From: Nocardioides marmotae
GTDB lineage: Bacteria > Actinomycetota > Actinomycetes > Propionibacteriales > Nocardioidaceae
Direction of reading: 5' to 3'
DNA length: 64,000 bases
NCBI RefSeq assembly: GCF_013177455.1
Contig: NZ_CP053660.1
Coordinates: 62,001 to 126,000 of the forward strand
Below the pieces are notes generated by a model, which was given only the letters and a program-made list of their open reading frames with translations, searched no databases and was not told the origin of the DNA. Below are positions 53,261 to 61,995 of the stretch, in pieces; position 1 is the first letter of the stretch; each line of letters starts with the position of its first letter. A program made the position numbers and the translations under genes.

Positions 53261-55069
53261 TCAGACGCCGAGGCGGGCCTTGAGGCCGTCGAGCTCGGTC
53301 CAGAGCACGGCCGGGAGGTCGTCGCCGAACTTCTCGAACCACTCCTGGATCTGCGGGATCTCGGCCTTCCACTCCTCGGGGTCGACCTCGAGGGCGCGGC
53401 GCAGCGCGTCCTCGGAGAGGTCGAGGCCCTCGACGTCGAGGGCGCCCGGCGCCGGCACGCGGCCGATGGCGGTCTCCTCGGCGGCGGCCTGGCCGTCGAT
53501 GCGCTCCACGACCCACTTCAGCACGCGGCTGTTCTCGCCGAAGCCCGGCCACAGGAAGCCGCCCTCGTCGTCGCGGCGGAACCAGTTGACGTAGAAGATC
53601 TTCGGCAGCTTGGCCGCGTCGTTGTCCTTGCCGACGTTGATCCAGTGGCTGAAGTAGTCACCGGCGTTGTAGCCGATGAAGGGCAGCATCGCCATCGGGT
53701 CGCGCCGGACGACGCCCACCGCGCCCACCGCGGCCGCGGTGGTCTCGGAGGAGAGCGTCGCGCCGAGGAAGGTGCCGTGGGTCCAGTCGCGGGCCTCGAA
53801 GACCAGCGGGACGGTCGTCTTGCGGCGGCCGCCGAACAGGATCGCGTCGATCGGCACGCCGCGCGGGTCGTCGTACTCCTCGGCGAGGATGTCGCACTGC
53901 TTGATCGGCGTGCAGTAACGGCTGTTCGCGTGGCTGGAGAGCTCGTCGGACTCCGGCGTCCACGGCTCGCCCTTCCAGGACGTGGCCTTGGCCGGCGGGT
54001 TCTCCAGGCCCTCCCACCAGACGTCGCCGTCCTCGGTGAGCGCGACGTTGGTGAAGACCGAGTTGCCCTTCTCGATGGTCTTCATCGCGTTCGGGTTGGT
54101 GTGGTAGTTCGTGCCCGGCGCGACGCCGAAGAAGCCGTACTCGGGGTTGACCGCCCACAGGCGGCCGTCCTCGCCGATCCGCATCCAGGCGATGTCGTCG
54201 CCGAGGGTCTCGACCTTCCAGCCCGGGATGGTGGGCTCGAGCATGGCGAGGTTGGTCTTGCCGCAGGCGCTCGGGAAGGCCGCCGCGATGTACTTGACCA
54301 CGCCCTGGGGGCTGGTGAGCTTGAGGATCAGCATGTGCTCGGCGAGCCAGCCCTCGTCGCGGGCCATGACGCTCGCGATGCGCAGGGCGTAGCACTTCTT
54401 GCCGAGCAGCGCGTTGCCGCCGTAGCCGGAGCCGAAGGACCAGATCGCGCGCTCCTCGGGGAACTGCACGATGTACTTGGTCTCGTTGCACGGCCAGGCG
54501 ACGTCCGCCTCGCCCTCGGCGAGGGGGTGGCCCACGGAGTGCACGGCCTCGACGAAGTCGGCCTCGAGCTCCTCCATGCGGCGCAGCACGTTGGTGCCCA
54601 TGCGGGCCATCACGCGCATCGAGGCGGTGACGTACGCCGAGTCGGTGATCTCGATGCCGAACATCGGGCGCTCGGACTCGAGGTGGCCCATGACGAAGGG
54701 GATGACGTACATGGTGCGGCCCTTCATGCAGCCCTCGTAGAGGCCGTTCATGAGGGACTTCATGTCGTCGGGGGCCATCCAGTTGTTGGTGGGCCCCGCG
54801 TCCTTCTCCTCGACCGAGCAGATGTAGGTCCGGTCCTCGACGCGTGCGACGTCGATCGGGTCGGAGGCGGCGTAGAAGGAGTTCGGCTTCAGCTGCGGGT
54901 TGAGCCGGGTGAAGGTGCCCGTGGACTCGAGCGCGCGGGTCAGCTCGTCCCACTCCTGGTCGTCACCGGTGCACCAGTGGATGCTGTCCGGCTGCATGAT
55001 CGCGGCCCACTTCTCGACGAAGTCGGCGATGCCTCGGTGGGTGGTCGGTGCCTGCGTCTCGGCGGTCAT
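53261..55069 (-). CDS. pckG: Phosphoenolpyruvate carboxykinase (GTP)
   Basis: 602 aa, full length. Family features: [15 protein letters not shown] (kinase P-loop, about 265-280), GDDIAWM, ANRENTATIV-like [29 protein letters not shown] and [10 protein letters not shown]. It converts oxaloacetate and GTP to PEP, the first step of gluconeogenesis in the cytoplasm. ATG 55069 follows CTAAAGGCT. The 342-bp upstream region is the longest gap on this side, consistent with regulated expression. Confidence 0.97.
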   Translation of the reverse strand: MTAETQAPTTHRGIADFVEKWAAIMQPDSIHWCTGDDQEWDELTRALESTGTFTRLNPQLKPNSFYAASDPIDVARVEDRTYICSVEEKDAGPTNNWMAPDDMKSLMNGLYEGCMKGRTMYVIPFVMGHLESERPMFGIEITDSAYVTASMRVMARMGTNVLRRMEELEADFVEAVHSVGHPLAEGEADVAWPCNETKYIVQFPEERAIWSFGSGYGGNALLGKKCYALRIASVMARDEGWLAEHMLILKLTSPQGVVKYIAAAFPSACGKTNLAMLEPTIPGWKVETLGDDIAWMRIGEDGRLWAVNPEYGFFGVAPGTNYHTNPNAMKTIEKGNSVFTNVALTEDGDVWWEGLENPPAKATSWKGEPWTPESDELSSHANSRYCTPIKQCDILAEEYDDPRGVPIDAILFGGRRKTTVPLVFEARDWTHGTFLGATLSSETTAAAVGAVGVVRRDPMAMLPFIGYNAGDYFSHWINVGKDNDAAKLPKIFYVNWFRRDDEGGFLWPGFGENSRVLKWVVERIDGQAAAEETAIGRVPAPGALDVEGLDLSEDALRRALEVDPEEWKAEIPQIQEWFEKFGDDLPAVLWTELDGLKARLGV

Positions 55070-55411
55070 AGCCTTTAGTTCCGTTCCCTCTCGCGCATTC
55101 GCGGTGGACGCCCGCGCTCCCGCGTCGGTGCCTCCGGCCGTCGAGCGTATCGACGGTGTGTCGTGGAGCTGCTGTGGATCGCACGGCCTCGTTGTCGGCG
55201 ACTTTTGTGCGTTCGTTTGTGTGTGCACCGGGGTTCGACGAGGATGCGCCGGGCCTCCGGTCCGCTGAATGTACCCCCGGCCTCTGGGGGCCACTATTGG
55301 ATCGTTCAACGGCTGGTGGCGCAGATCACAGTCGCGCCGAGGCGGGGTCGGATTTCGGCTTCCCGGGCCCTGTCGGCTAAGGTCTTCCCTTGTCCGCCGA
55401 GGTGCGGACGG
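55070..55411. other. 342-bp regulatory gap between pckG and tRNA-Arg
   Basis: Divergent promoter space. On the minus strand TACGCT (plus 55144-55149) could be the pckG -10. On the plus strand TAAGGT (55378-55383) is the likely tRNA-Arg -10. A small hairpin CCCCC-N7-GGGGG lies at about 55274-55292. No open frame of substance and no known riboswitch pattern were seen. Confidence 0.5.
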
Positions 55412-55484
55412 GCGCCTGTAGCTCAACGGATAGAGCATCTGACTACGGATCAGAAGGTTTGGGGTTCGAATCCCTACAGGCGCG
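55412..55484 (+). tRNA. tRNA-Arg (anticodon ACG)
   Basis: 73 nt, CCA not encoded. Acceptor GCGCCTG/CAGGCGC; D-arm GCTC/GAGC; anticodon stem TCTGA/TCAGA with loop CTACGGA (anticodon ACG); T-arm with GTTCGAAT. Such tRNAs are common integration sites, and lower-GC genes follow it here. Confidence 0.97.
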
Positions 55485-55494
55485 CAGGACGTGA

Positions 55495-55521
55495 ACGGCC
55501 CCCACCGGCGGTGGGGGCCGT
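55495..55521 (+). terminator. tRNA-Arg terminator
   Basis: ACGGCCCCCACC-GGC-GGTGGGGGCCGT followed by TTTCG, 10 bp after the tRNA 3' end. It is the clearest intrinsic terminator with a T-run in the window. Confidence 0.92.
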
Positions 55522-55576
55522 TTCGTCGTTCCGGGGACGGCTGGGGGACGACATCGGGCCGGTCCGCTGGACGAGC

Positions 55577-55933
55577 TCAGGGCTTGCGGGGCAAGGGGCT
55601 GTAGAAGACCAGTCCGTTGCCCTGGCTGTCGCGGACCACTGCGCGCCGTTCGTGCGCGCCATCGGCCGGTCCCTGGACCACCTGCCCTCCTGCGGCCTCG
55701 ACCGCCCTCGCGGCGGTGTCGACGTCCTCGGTCTTGATGCCGACGACGACCGAGCCCGGTAGGGGGTGGTCGCTCGCCGTGGCGAGGGCAAGGGTCACGG
55801 CTCCGCCGTCGAGCGCTGCGTAGCGTTCGCCGTCGCGGAAGCGCAGGGTGTAGCCGAGGCTTTCGTAGAACCGGATCGAGGCATCGAGGTCCTCGGTGGA
55901 CAGGATGACCTGGCGGATGTTGTGAGCGCTCAT
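55577..55933 (-). CDS. VOC (glyoxalase/bleomycin resistance) family protein
   Basis: 118 aa, one VOC domain pair-half: IRQVILSTEDLDASIRFYESLGY, ALDGGAVTLALAT, and RDSQGNGLVFYSPL at the end with a metal-ligand-like Glu absent at the usual spot. VOC proteins bind or isomerise small molecules, often for resistance. ATG 55933 is chosen over an upstream frame that runs into the intergenic region. It is divergent from the solute-binding-protein gene. Confidence 0.85.
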   Translation of the reverse strand: MSAHNIRQVILSTEDLDASIRFYESLGYTLRFRDGERYAALDGGAVTLALATASDHPLPGSVVVGIKTEDVDTAARAVEAAGGQVVQGPADGAHERRAVVRDSQGNGLVFYSPLPRKP

Positions 55934-56038
55934 GGTGGTGGTCCTTCTGGTCCTTTCCCGTAGGGGCCGGCCTGGCCCTCGGGGCGACAATGGCGCTCCT
56001 GAGGCCTTCCTGCCCCTAAAAATCTACCGGACGATTGG

Positions 56039-56067
56039 TTGACGTCGCCGAGTGGCGTGGCTAGTTT
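56039..56067 (+). promoter_or_regulatory. Sigma70-type promoter of the solute-binding lipoprotein gene
   Basis: TTGACG (-35, 56039-56044), a 17-nt spacer, and TAGTTT (-10, 56062-56067). This near-consensus promoter with a leader of about 40 nt differs from the leaderless style of most neighbours, fitting a foreign origin of the gene. Confidence 0.75.
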
Positions 56068-56115
56068 CATTGTTTGTCCGAGGCTCGTCTCGGCGTGATG
56101 TCGAGGAGTGCGAAT

Positions 56116-57699
56116 ATGTCGGTTCGGCGGGCGACGGGTGCTGTGGGGCTGTTGCTGATGGCCTCGGCGATCACCGCGTGCGGCAGCGGTGACGACGACG
56201 GTGCGACGGCAGGTGCCTGCGGCCCGACGAGCGAGCTGCGGTTCGGCGTTCACACCGAGGTGCGTGGCTTCGACGTGGTCAACGGAGGCACTGTCGGCGT
56301 CGCCGGTGGCCACGAGCGCTCGGCGGTCTTCGACACGCTGATGGAGTACGACGCCGGGACGGGTGATTTCGTCCCCCGGATGGCGGAGTCTTTCGAGCCG
56401 AACGAGGACTACACCGAGTGGACGCTCACCCTGCGTGACGGCATCACCTTCAACTCGGGCAACCCGGTGACGACCGAAGCGGTCAAGTTCTCGGTCGACC
56501 GACACGGCGCCGACGACACGGTCTCGCTGTTCAAGGCGCAGATGGACGTCATCGAGTCGATGGAGGTCACGAGCGATCTCGAGATGAGCTTCCGGCTCAA
56601 GGACGCTCAGGGCGACTTCCCAGCCGTCTTCGCCACTGCGCCGGGCATGTTGGCCGACCCGGCCGTCTTCGAGGAGGCGGGCCCGGAGGAGTTCGGCGTG
56701 GATCCGAGCGCGGGCGCCGCCGGGCCGTACAAGGTGGCCAGCTACACCCAGGGCGAGGAAGTGGTCCTGACCCGGAACGAGGACTACTGGGGCGAGGGCG
56801 AGTTCTGCATCGGGACCTTGCGGTTCGTCTACGTGGAGGACGAGGAAGCGCGTCGGGACAGCTTCCTCAACGGTGAGCTCGACATGGCGTACTTCAACGA
56901 CGCCTCGGTGATCGACGCCGTCCGTCGCGCTCCGCGTGAGATGCACACGAGCATCGGATGGGGTGCTGCCACCGTGCTGATCAATCACGGCACCGGCGGC
57001 GTGGACCGTCCCGGCAAGGACGTGCGGGTCCGGAAGGCGATCGCCCATGCCCTCGACCCCGAGGTGATCGACGACCGTGCCACCGGCGGCACCGGGGTGC
57101 CCAGCACCGCCCTGGTGACCGACGAGTCCATCCTGTGGTCCGAGGGACTCGAGGGCCCGGCACACGATCCGGCGGAGGCCAGCAGCCTGCTCGCCCAGGC
57201 GAAGGCCGACGGGTACGACGGGAAGATCACGCTCTCGTGTGACAACGCCCCCGCCAAGGTGGAATGGGCACTGACCGTCGAGGCGATGCTGGAGAAGATC
57301 GGTTTCGACGTCACTCTGGAGAACTCACGCTCGCTCACGGACCACCGAGAGCTCTTTTTCACCGGCAACTACGACCTCAGCTGCTTCGCGATGAGCGTCG
57401 ACGAGAGCCTGCCGTGGGTGACCTTCCAGACCACGCTGGGACAGGACACGGTGGCGCAGAGCCGCGTCGGCTATCGCAGCCCCGCCATGGGCCGGGCCAT
57501 GGACGAGCTGCGAGCGGCGGGGACGGTCGAGGAGCGCCAGGCTGCCCTCTTCGAGATGCAGGCGATCTGGAACGAGGACGTCCCGATGGCGATCACCGCT
57601 CACGGGCGCCAGGGACTGGCGTGGAACGAAGGGGTCGAGGGAGTGCAGTTCAGGCACGCCGGGATCTCCCTCTTCGACGACGCCACGATCGATCGGTGA
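56116..57699 (+). CDS. Orphan ABC transporter solute-binding lipoprotein (family 5)
   Basis: 527 aa from ATG 56116 (upstream in-frame ATGs at 56074 and 56098 give no better signal). Lipobox SAITAC with Cys 22. The mature protein has the oligopeptide/dipeptide-binding family 5 fold: VFDTLMEYDAGTGDFVPRMAESF, DGITFNSGNPVTTEAVKFS and GAAGPYKVASYTQGEEVVL in separated blocks. No permease or ATPase genes follow, so it must borrow a transporter or act as a sensor. Codon use is less GC-biased than in neighbours, and the region lies beside tRNA-Arg. Confidence 0.88.
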   Translation: MSVRRATGAVGLLLMASAITACGSGDDDGATAGACGPTSELRFGVHTEVRGFDVVNGGTVGVAGGHERSAVFDTLMEYDAGTGDFVPRMAESFEPNEDYTEWTLTLRDGITFNSGNPVTTEAVKFSVDRHGADDTVSLFKAQMDVIESMEVTSDLEMSFRLKDAQGDFPAVFATAPGMLADPAVFEEAGPEEFGVDPSAGAAGPYKVASYTQGEEVVLTRNEDYWGEGEFCIGTLRFVYVEDEEARRDSFLNGELDMAYFNDASVIDAVRRAPREMHTSIGWGAATVLINHGTGGVDRPGKDVRVRKAIAHALDPEVIDDRATGGTGVPSTALVTDESILWSEGLEGPAHDPAEASSLLAQAKADGYDGKITLSCDNAPAKVEWALTVEAMLEKIGFDVTLENSRSLTDHRELFFTGNYDLSCFAMSVDESLPWVTFQTTLGQDTVAQSRVGYRSPAMGRAMDELRAAGTVEERQAALFEMQAIWNEDVPMAITAHGRQGLAWNEGVEGVQFRHAGISLFDDATIDR

Positions 57700-57707
57700 G
57701 GCGCGAC

Positions 57708-57782
57708 GTGGGCTTCACTCGCGCCCTGTGCAAGGAGCCGGGCCCGTTCGGGATCAACGCCAACCCGGTGCGCCGGGCCGGG
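57708..57782 (+). pseudogene. Remnant of a short-chain dehydrogenase gene
   Basis: Nine bases after the lipoprotein stop, one frame encodes VGFTRALCKEPGPFGINANP followed by VRRAG. This matches the stretch after the catalytic Lys in SDR enzymes (VGFTRALAKE, then G-I-x-V-N-x-V-x-P-G). No YxxxK, Rossmann start or remaining SDR sequence is found either side. It looks like a decayed fragment of about 25 codons. Confidence 0.5.
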
Positions 57783-57929
57783 CGGAGTCGACCTCCTCGC
57801 CGGCAACGGCGCTGCCGCTCCTCGTTGGTCAAGCGTGCGACGTACCCCCGACCTCCCGAGCCCTGCCTGCTCACGACGGCGGTGGTGGCCCGCCCGCGGC
57901 CTGTCAGCGCGCCGGCCTGATCGGCGCCC

Positions 57930-59288
57930 TCAGGAGAGGTACGCCGGCAGCGTCTCGAACCCGCGCAGGATCCGGGTGTCGCGGCGGGTGGGGCCGGGTG
58001 CGAGCCGCAGGTCGGGGAAGCGCTCGGTGATCCGCTGGAGCCCGACCTGGCCCTCCATCCGGGCGAGCGCGGCGCCGAGGCAGAAGTGCCGCCCGGCGGA
58101 GAAGGACACGTGGTCGGCGGCGTTCTCGCGGGTGACGTCGAAGCGGTGCGGGTCGGTGAAGACCTCGGGGTCGCGGTTGGCGCCGGCGAGCAGCGTGGTG
58201 ACCACCGCGCCGCGCGGCATCCGCACGCCCGCGACCTCGGTGTCGCGCAGGACCGTGCGGCCGGTCAGCAGCACCGGCGGGTCGATGCGCAGCACCTCCT
58301 CGACGGCGGTGGGCCAGCGGTCCGGCTCGGCGGCGAGCAGCGCGCGCTGGTTGGGGTGGTCGTGCAGCAGCGCGATGCCGTTGGAGAGCAGGTTGACGGT
58401 CGTCTCGAACCCGGCGGCGAGCACGAGGCCCGCGGTCGCGATCAGCTCGCGGTCGGTCAGGGCGACGCCGTCGTCGTCGCGCGCGGCGACCATCTGGCTG
58501 AGCAGGTCCTCGCCGGGGTCGCGGCGCTTGGCCTCGACGTGGTCGGCCAGCCAGGCCTCGAACGACGCCAGGGCGCCCTCGACGCTGCGGAACCGGCGCC
58601 AGGACAGGCCGAGGTCGAGGCTGGGCGCGGCGGCGGTGCCGAAGTCGAGGACCGTCTTCCGCTCGGAGTCCGGCACCCCGAGGATCTCGGCGATCACGGT
58701 GACGGGGAGCAGTGCGCAGTAGGCCTCGACCAGGTCGACCGGGCGGTCGCCGGCCTCCCTCGCCAGCGAGGTCAGCAGGTCGTCGGCGATCTCCTCGGTG
58801 CGCTCGCGGAGCCGCTGGACGGCGCGGACCGAGAACACCCGGGTCACGAGCTTGCGCATCCGGGTGTGGTCCGGGGGCTCGGTGACCAGCAGGGAGGGTG
58901 GGGTGAGCGGGCCCATCGGGGTGGTGCGGTGCGCCCAGCGGCCGAGCCGGCCCAGCGGACCGGTGCCGGTGCCGAGGTCGATCCCGGCGCGGACGTCGGG
59001 GTTGGCCAGCACCTCGCGGACCACCGGCAGGGTCGCGGTGACGTAGGCGTAGCGCGAGCGGTGGAGCGGCCCGCTGGCCCGGATGGCGTCGAAGAGGTCG
59101 ACCGGCACCTCGCTGGTCGTGCTGCTGGCGACGATCAGCCGGCCGTGCAGGTCGCCCCGCCGGGCGGCGGCGCCGATGGCCGTCCGGGGCAGCGCGTGCC
59201 CCAGGCCCCAGCGGACGGCCGGGCGGGCGGCCGAGCGCAGGGCCTCGGCGCGGGGCGCGAGCGGTCGGGTCGCGGTCCGCAGCAGCAC
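57930..59288 (-). CDS. Cytochrome P450
   Basis: 452 aa from GTG 59288, preceded by GAGGAGGCCCC. The I-helix AAGFETTVNL (about 282), the K-helix EEVLR (ExxR), the PERF-like DPEVFTDPHRFDV and the heme loop FSAGRHFCLGAALARME (Cys about 401) are intact. It oxidises a hydrophobic substrate with redox partners not encoded here. A longer in-frame start into the TetR gene was rejected. Two palindromic sites at 59323-59356 between the divergent genes suggest control by that TetR. Confidence 0.95.
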   Translation of the reverse strand: MLLRTATRPLAPRAEALRSAARPAVRWGLGHALPRTAIGAAARRGDLHGRLIVASSTTSEVPVDLFDAIRASGPLHRSRYAYVTATLPVVREVLANPDVRAGIDLGTGTGPLGRLGRWAHRTTPMGPLTPPSLLVTEPPDHTRMRKLVTRVFSVRAVQRLRERTEEIADDLLTSLAREAGDRPVDLVEAYCALLPVTVIAEILGVPDSERKTVLDFGTAAAPSLDLGLSWRRFRSVEGALASFEAWLADHVEAKRRDPGEDLLSQMVAARDDDGVALTDRELIATAGLVLAAGFETTVNLLSNGIALLHDHPNQRALLAAEPDRWPTAVEEVLRIDPPVLLTGRTVLRDTEVAGVRMPRGAVVTTLLAGANRDPEVFTDPHRFDVTRENAADHVSFSAGRHFCLGAALARMEGQVGLQRITERFPDLRLAPGPTRRDTRILRGFETLPAYLS

Positions 59289-59322
59289 GGGGCCTCCTCG
59301 GCGGGGTTCGATCCGCGGGTTC

Positions 59323-59356
59323 GATACCGGCGGGTATCCGATACCTTCCGGTATCG
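59323..59356. promoter_or_regulatory. Tandem operators between P450 and TetR genes
   Basis: Two adjacent palindromes: GATACC-GGCG-GGTATC (59323-59338) and CGATACC-TTCC-GGTATCG (59339-59356), centres 17 bp apart. The second covers the -10 TATCGT (59352-59357) of the TetR gene, so autorepression is expected; the first is placed to block P450 transcription. Confidence 0.8.
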
Positions 59357-59364
59357 TCCGGCGC

Positions 59365-60036
59365 ATGTCAACGGTCCCGCCCCCGCCGGGGGAGGTACGC
59401 CGCCGGCCACCGCGCGACGAGGTGCGCCGCGCCCTCCTGGACGCCGCGGCCCGGACGTTCGCGCGCCAGGGGATCGATGCCGCCAGCCTCGACGACGTGG
59501 CGGCCGCCGCGGGCTTCACCAAGGGCGCGGTCTACTCCAACTTCGGCAGCAAGGAGGGCCTGGTCGCCGCGCTCGTCGACGACCGGGTCTCGGCCTACCT
59601 CGACCTGGGCCTCGCCGCGGTCGCCGACACCGACGCGACGCTCCCCGAGCGCGCCCGGATGCTGGGCGACCGGCTCACCGCGGCCACCGACGAGCAGCAC
59701 GACTGGCACCTGCTCTTCCTCGAGCTGTGGCAGCGCGCGGTGCGCACCGGCCGCACCGACGGGCCCTTCGGCGAGCGCCGCCGCGAGCTGCACGCCGCGG
59801 TCGCCGCCGCGGTCGCGGCGCACGCGGAGGAGGCGGGCGCCGAGCTGCCCCTGCCCGCGGGGTCGCTGGCCACCCTCCTGCTGGCGCTCTCCAACGGGCT
59901 GGCCATCGAGCGCCTGGTCGACCCCGCCGCGGTCCCCGACGACCTCATGGGGCGCGCGCTGGCGCTGCTGGTCAGCGGCGCCGCGCCGGCCGACCCGGTC
60001 GACCCCGCCGGGCCGGATGGACCAGATCACCGCTGA
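59365..60036 (+). CDS. TetR family regulator, divergent to P450
   Basis: 223 aa. The HTH covers about 20-66 (ALLDAAARTFARQGI, then SLDDVAAAAGFTKGAVYSNF, then SKEGL). The rest is a helical ligand-binding domain ending in a Pro/Asp-rich tail. ATG 59365 has TATCGT (59352-59357) 7 nt upstream, so it is leaderless. It likely represses itself and the P450 gene through the tandem GATACC palindromes. Confidence 0.93.
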   Translation: MSTVPPPPGEVRRRPPRDEVRRALLDAAARTFARQGIDAASLDDVAAAAGFTKGAVYSNFGSKEGLVAALVDDRVSAYLDLGLAAVADTDATLPERARMLGDRLTAATDEQHDWHLLFLELWQRAVRTGRTDGPFGERRRELHAAVAAAVAAHAEEAGAELPLPAGSLATLLLALSNGLAIERLVDPAAVPDDLMGRALALLVSGAAPADPVDPAGPDGPDHR

Positions 60037-60100
60037 CCTGGGCGTTTGTCACTTCGGTCGGACGGGCACCAGCCCGCCACCCCCGAGAGAAAGGTGAACC

Positions 60101-60172
60101 ATGAACACCCGCACCATCGCCATCGTCGCCCTGATCATCGCCGTCATCGTCCTGGCTCTGATCCTCCTCTGA
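60101..60172 (+). CDS. Tiny hydrophobic membrane peptide (23 aa)
   Basis: ATG 60101 follows GAAAGGTGAACC, one of the best ribosome sites here. The peptide is [20 protein letters not shown] then ILL: a short basic start and one membrane helix. It is too short for standard annotation. Its stop TGA overlaps the next gene's frame as CTGA, implying coupling. No known family; a membrane-modulating small protein is a guess. Confidence 0.6.
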   Translation: MNTRTIAIVALIIAVIVLALILL

Positions 60173-61101
60173 CCACCTCGCTGACGGCCGTCCGCCTCGG
60201 CGGGCGGCCCGACCTCCCGCTGCTGGTCCTGGGCCCCGCGCTCGGGACCTCGGCCACCGCCCTGTGGGGGCCGTGCGCCCGCCTCCTGGGTCGCGACCTC
60301 CAGGTCGTGGCGTGGGACCTGCCGGGTCACGGCACCAACCGGGTCGACCCCGACGCCGCGGACGACCCGCTGACGGTGCCGGCCCTCGCAGCCGCGGTGC
60401 TCGACCTCGTCGACACCATGGCGCAGGGCCTGCACCGGCCGGCCTTCCACTACGCCGGCGTCTCCGTCGGCGGTGCCGTCGGCCTGCAGCTCGCCCTCGA
60501 CGCCCCCGACCGGCTCGAGAGCCTCACGGTGCTCGGCACCACCGCCCGCCTCGGGGACCCGGACTCCTGGGCCGAGCGGGCGGCGACCGTCCGCGAGCGC
60601 GGCACCGAGGCGCTCGTGGAGATGTCCAGCGGGCGCTGGTTCGCCCCCGGGTTCGTCGAGCGCGAGCCGGACCGGGCGGCGGGACTGCTGCGCTCGCTCA
60701 CCGACGCCGACGACGAGGCGTACGCCGCGGTGTGCGGCGCGCTGGGCGGGTTCGACGTGCGCGAGCGGCTGGGCGCCGTCACGGTGCCCCTGCTCGCGGT
60801 CGGCGGCTCCGCCGACGTACCCGCTCCTCCGGAGGAGGTCCGCGGGCTGGCCGAGGCCGTGCCCGACGGGCGCGCGGTGGAGCTGCCCGACGTGGCGCAC
60901 CTGGCGCCGGCCGAGGCCCCGGAGGAGGTCGCCCGGCTGGTCCGCGAGCACGCGCTCGGGCCCGAGCAGGACGCGCCCGGGCCCGAGGCCGAGCAGCTCG
61001 CTGCGGCCGTGCACGCCGCCCGCGCGGCCGGGCTCACCGCCGCCGAGGTCGAGGCGCTGGTCCGCGCCGCGCTCGCCGGGGAGGACCCGCCGGCCGGCTG
61101 A
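60169..61101 (+). CDS. Alpha/beta hydrolase, 3-oxoadipate enol-lactonase-like
   Basis: About 310 aa. Nucleophile elbow [15 protein letters not shown] and final His in [13 protein letters not shown], with oxyanion part [15 protein letters not shown], as in PcaD. A Glu/Ala-rich extension of 40 residues ends the protein. The start is unclear: no ATG/GTG/TTG lies between the small peptide's stop and the first conserved strand. CTG 60169 overlapping that stop is used here; GTG 60094 would overlap the peptide gene entirely. The other genes of the beta-ketoadipate pathway are not present. Confidence 0.8.
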   Translation: MTTSLTAVRLGGRPDLPLLVLGPALGTSATALWGPCARLLGRDLQVVAWDLPGHGTNRVDPDAADDPLTVPALAAAVLDLVDTMAQGLHRPAFHYAGVSVGGAVGLQLALDAPDRLESLTVLGTTARLGDPDSWAERAATVRERGTEALVEMSSGRWFAPGFVEREPDRAAGLLRSLTDADDEAYAAVCGALGGFDVRERLGAVTVPLLAVGGSADVPAPPEEVRGLAEAVPDGRAVELPDVAHLAPAEAPEEVARLVREHALGPEQDAPGPEAEQLAAAVHAARAAGLTAAEVEALVRAALAGEDPPAG

Positions 61102-61133
61102 CCGGGGTGGACGGGCTTGTCAGACTCGACGAC

Positions 61134-61931
61134 ATGAGCGAGGAGCGCCCGATCGAGTACTGGCTGACCGACATGGACGGCGTCCTCGTCCACGAGGACG
61201 TGCCGATCCCCGGCGCCGGGGAGTTCCTGGAGGCGCTGCGCACCTCGGGTCGCCGGTTCCTCGTGCTCACCAACAACTCGATGTTCACCCCGCGCGACCT
61301 GCGCTCCCGGCTGCTCGCCAGCGGCATCGACGTGCCGGAGCGGGCGATCTGGACCTCCGCGCTCGCCACCGCCCAATTCCTCGCCGACCAGCGGCCCGAG
61401 GGGCGGGCCTACGTCGTCGGGGAGGCGGGCCTGACGACGGCGCTGCACGACATCGGCTACGTGCTCACCGACCGCGACCCCGACTACGTCGTGCTCGGGG
61501 AGACGCGGACCTACTCCTTCGAGGCGATCACCCGCGCGATCCGGCTGATCGACGCCGGCGCGCGGTTCATCGCCACCAACCCCGACCCGAGCGGGCCGAG
61601 CCAGCAGGGCAAGCTGCCGGCGACCGGGTCGGTGGCCGCGCTCATCAGCACCGCGACCGGGCGGACGCCGTACTTCGTCGGCAAGCCGAACCCGCTGATG
61701 ATGCGCTCGGCGCTGAACCGGATCGACGCCCACTCCGAGTCGGCGGTGATGGTCGGGGACCGGATGAGCACCGACATCGTCAGCGGCCTGGAGGCCGGCC
61801 TGCGCACCGTGCTGGTCACGACCGGGTCGACCCGGCGCGAGCAGGTCGAGACCTTCCCCTACCGGCCGACGCGGGTGGTCGACTCGGTGGCCGACCTGGT
61901 CGAGGTCGCCCGGCGCGGCTCGTTCGACTGA
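61134..61931 (+). CDS. HAD-IIA family phosphatase (NagD-like)
   Basis: 265 aa. Motif [13 protein letters not shown] (about 10), VLTNNS (motif II), [10 protein letters not shown] (motif III Lys) and [10 protein letters not shown] (motif IV), with the C2A cap between (about 80-180). Such enzymes dephosphorylate nucleotides or sugar phosphates. ATG 61134 has CAGACT (61121-61126) 7 nt upstream, indicating its own leaderless promoter. It faces the FAD dehydrogenase gene. Confidence 0.92.
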   Translation: MSEERPIEYWLTDMDGVLVHEDVPIPGAGEFLEALRTSGRRFLVLTNNSMFTPRDLRSRLLASGIDVPERAIWTSALATAQFLADQRPEGRAYVVGEAGLTTALHDIGYVLTDRDPDYVVLGETRTYSFEAITRAIRLIDAGARFIATNPDPSGPSQQGKLPATGSVAALISTATGRTPYFVGKPNPLMMRSALNRIDAHSESAVMVGDRMSTDIVSGLEAGLRTVLVTTGSTRREQVETFPYRPTRVVDSVADLVEVARRGSFD

Positions 61932-61947
61932 GCTCCCGGCCCGGTCC

Positions 61948-61995
61948 GACCGCCCGTCGGACGGCCCGTCAGACGGCCCGTCAGACGGCTCGCGC
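61948..61995. repeat. Four 12-bp tandem repeats at a gene end
   Basis: Units GACCGCCCGTCG, GACGGCCCGTCA, GACGGCCCGTCA and GACGGCTCGCGC follow one another. The stop codon of the FAD dehydrogenase (61981-61983) lies in the third unit, so the repeat sits across the end of the gene and the convergent gap. Confidence 0.75.

Noticed and set aside
55412-57930. Integrative element with att sites at tRNA-Arg
   Set aside because: No integrase gene and no second copy of the tRNA 3' end were found in the window, so only a residual island is suggested.
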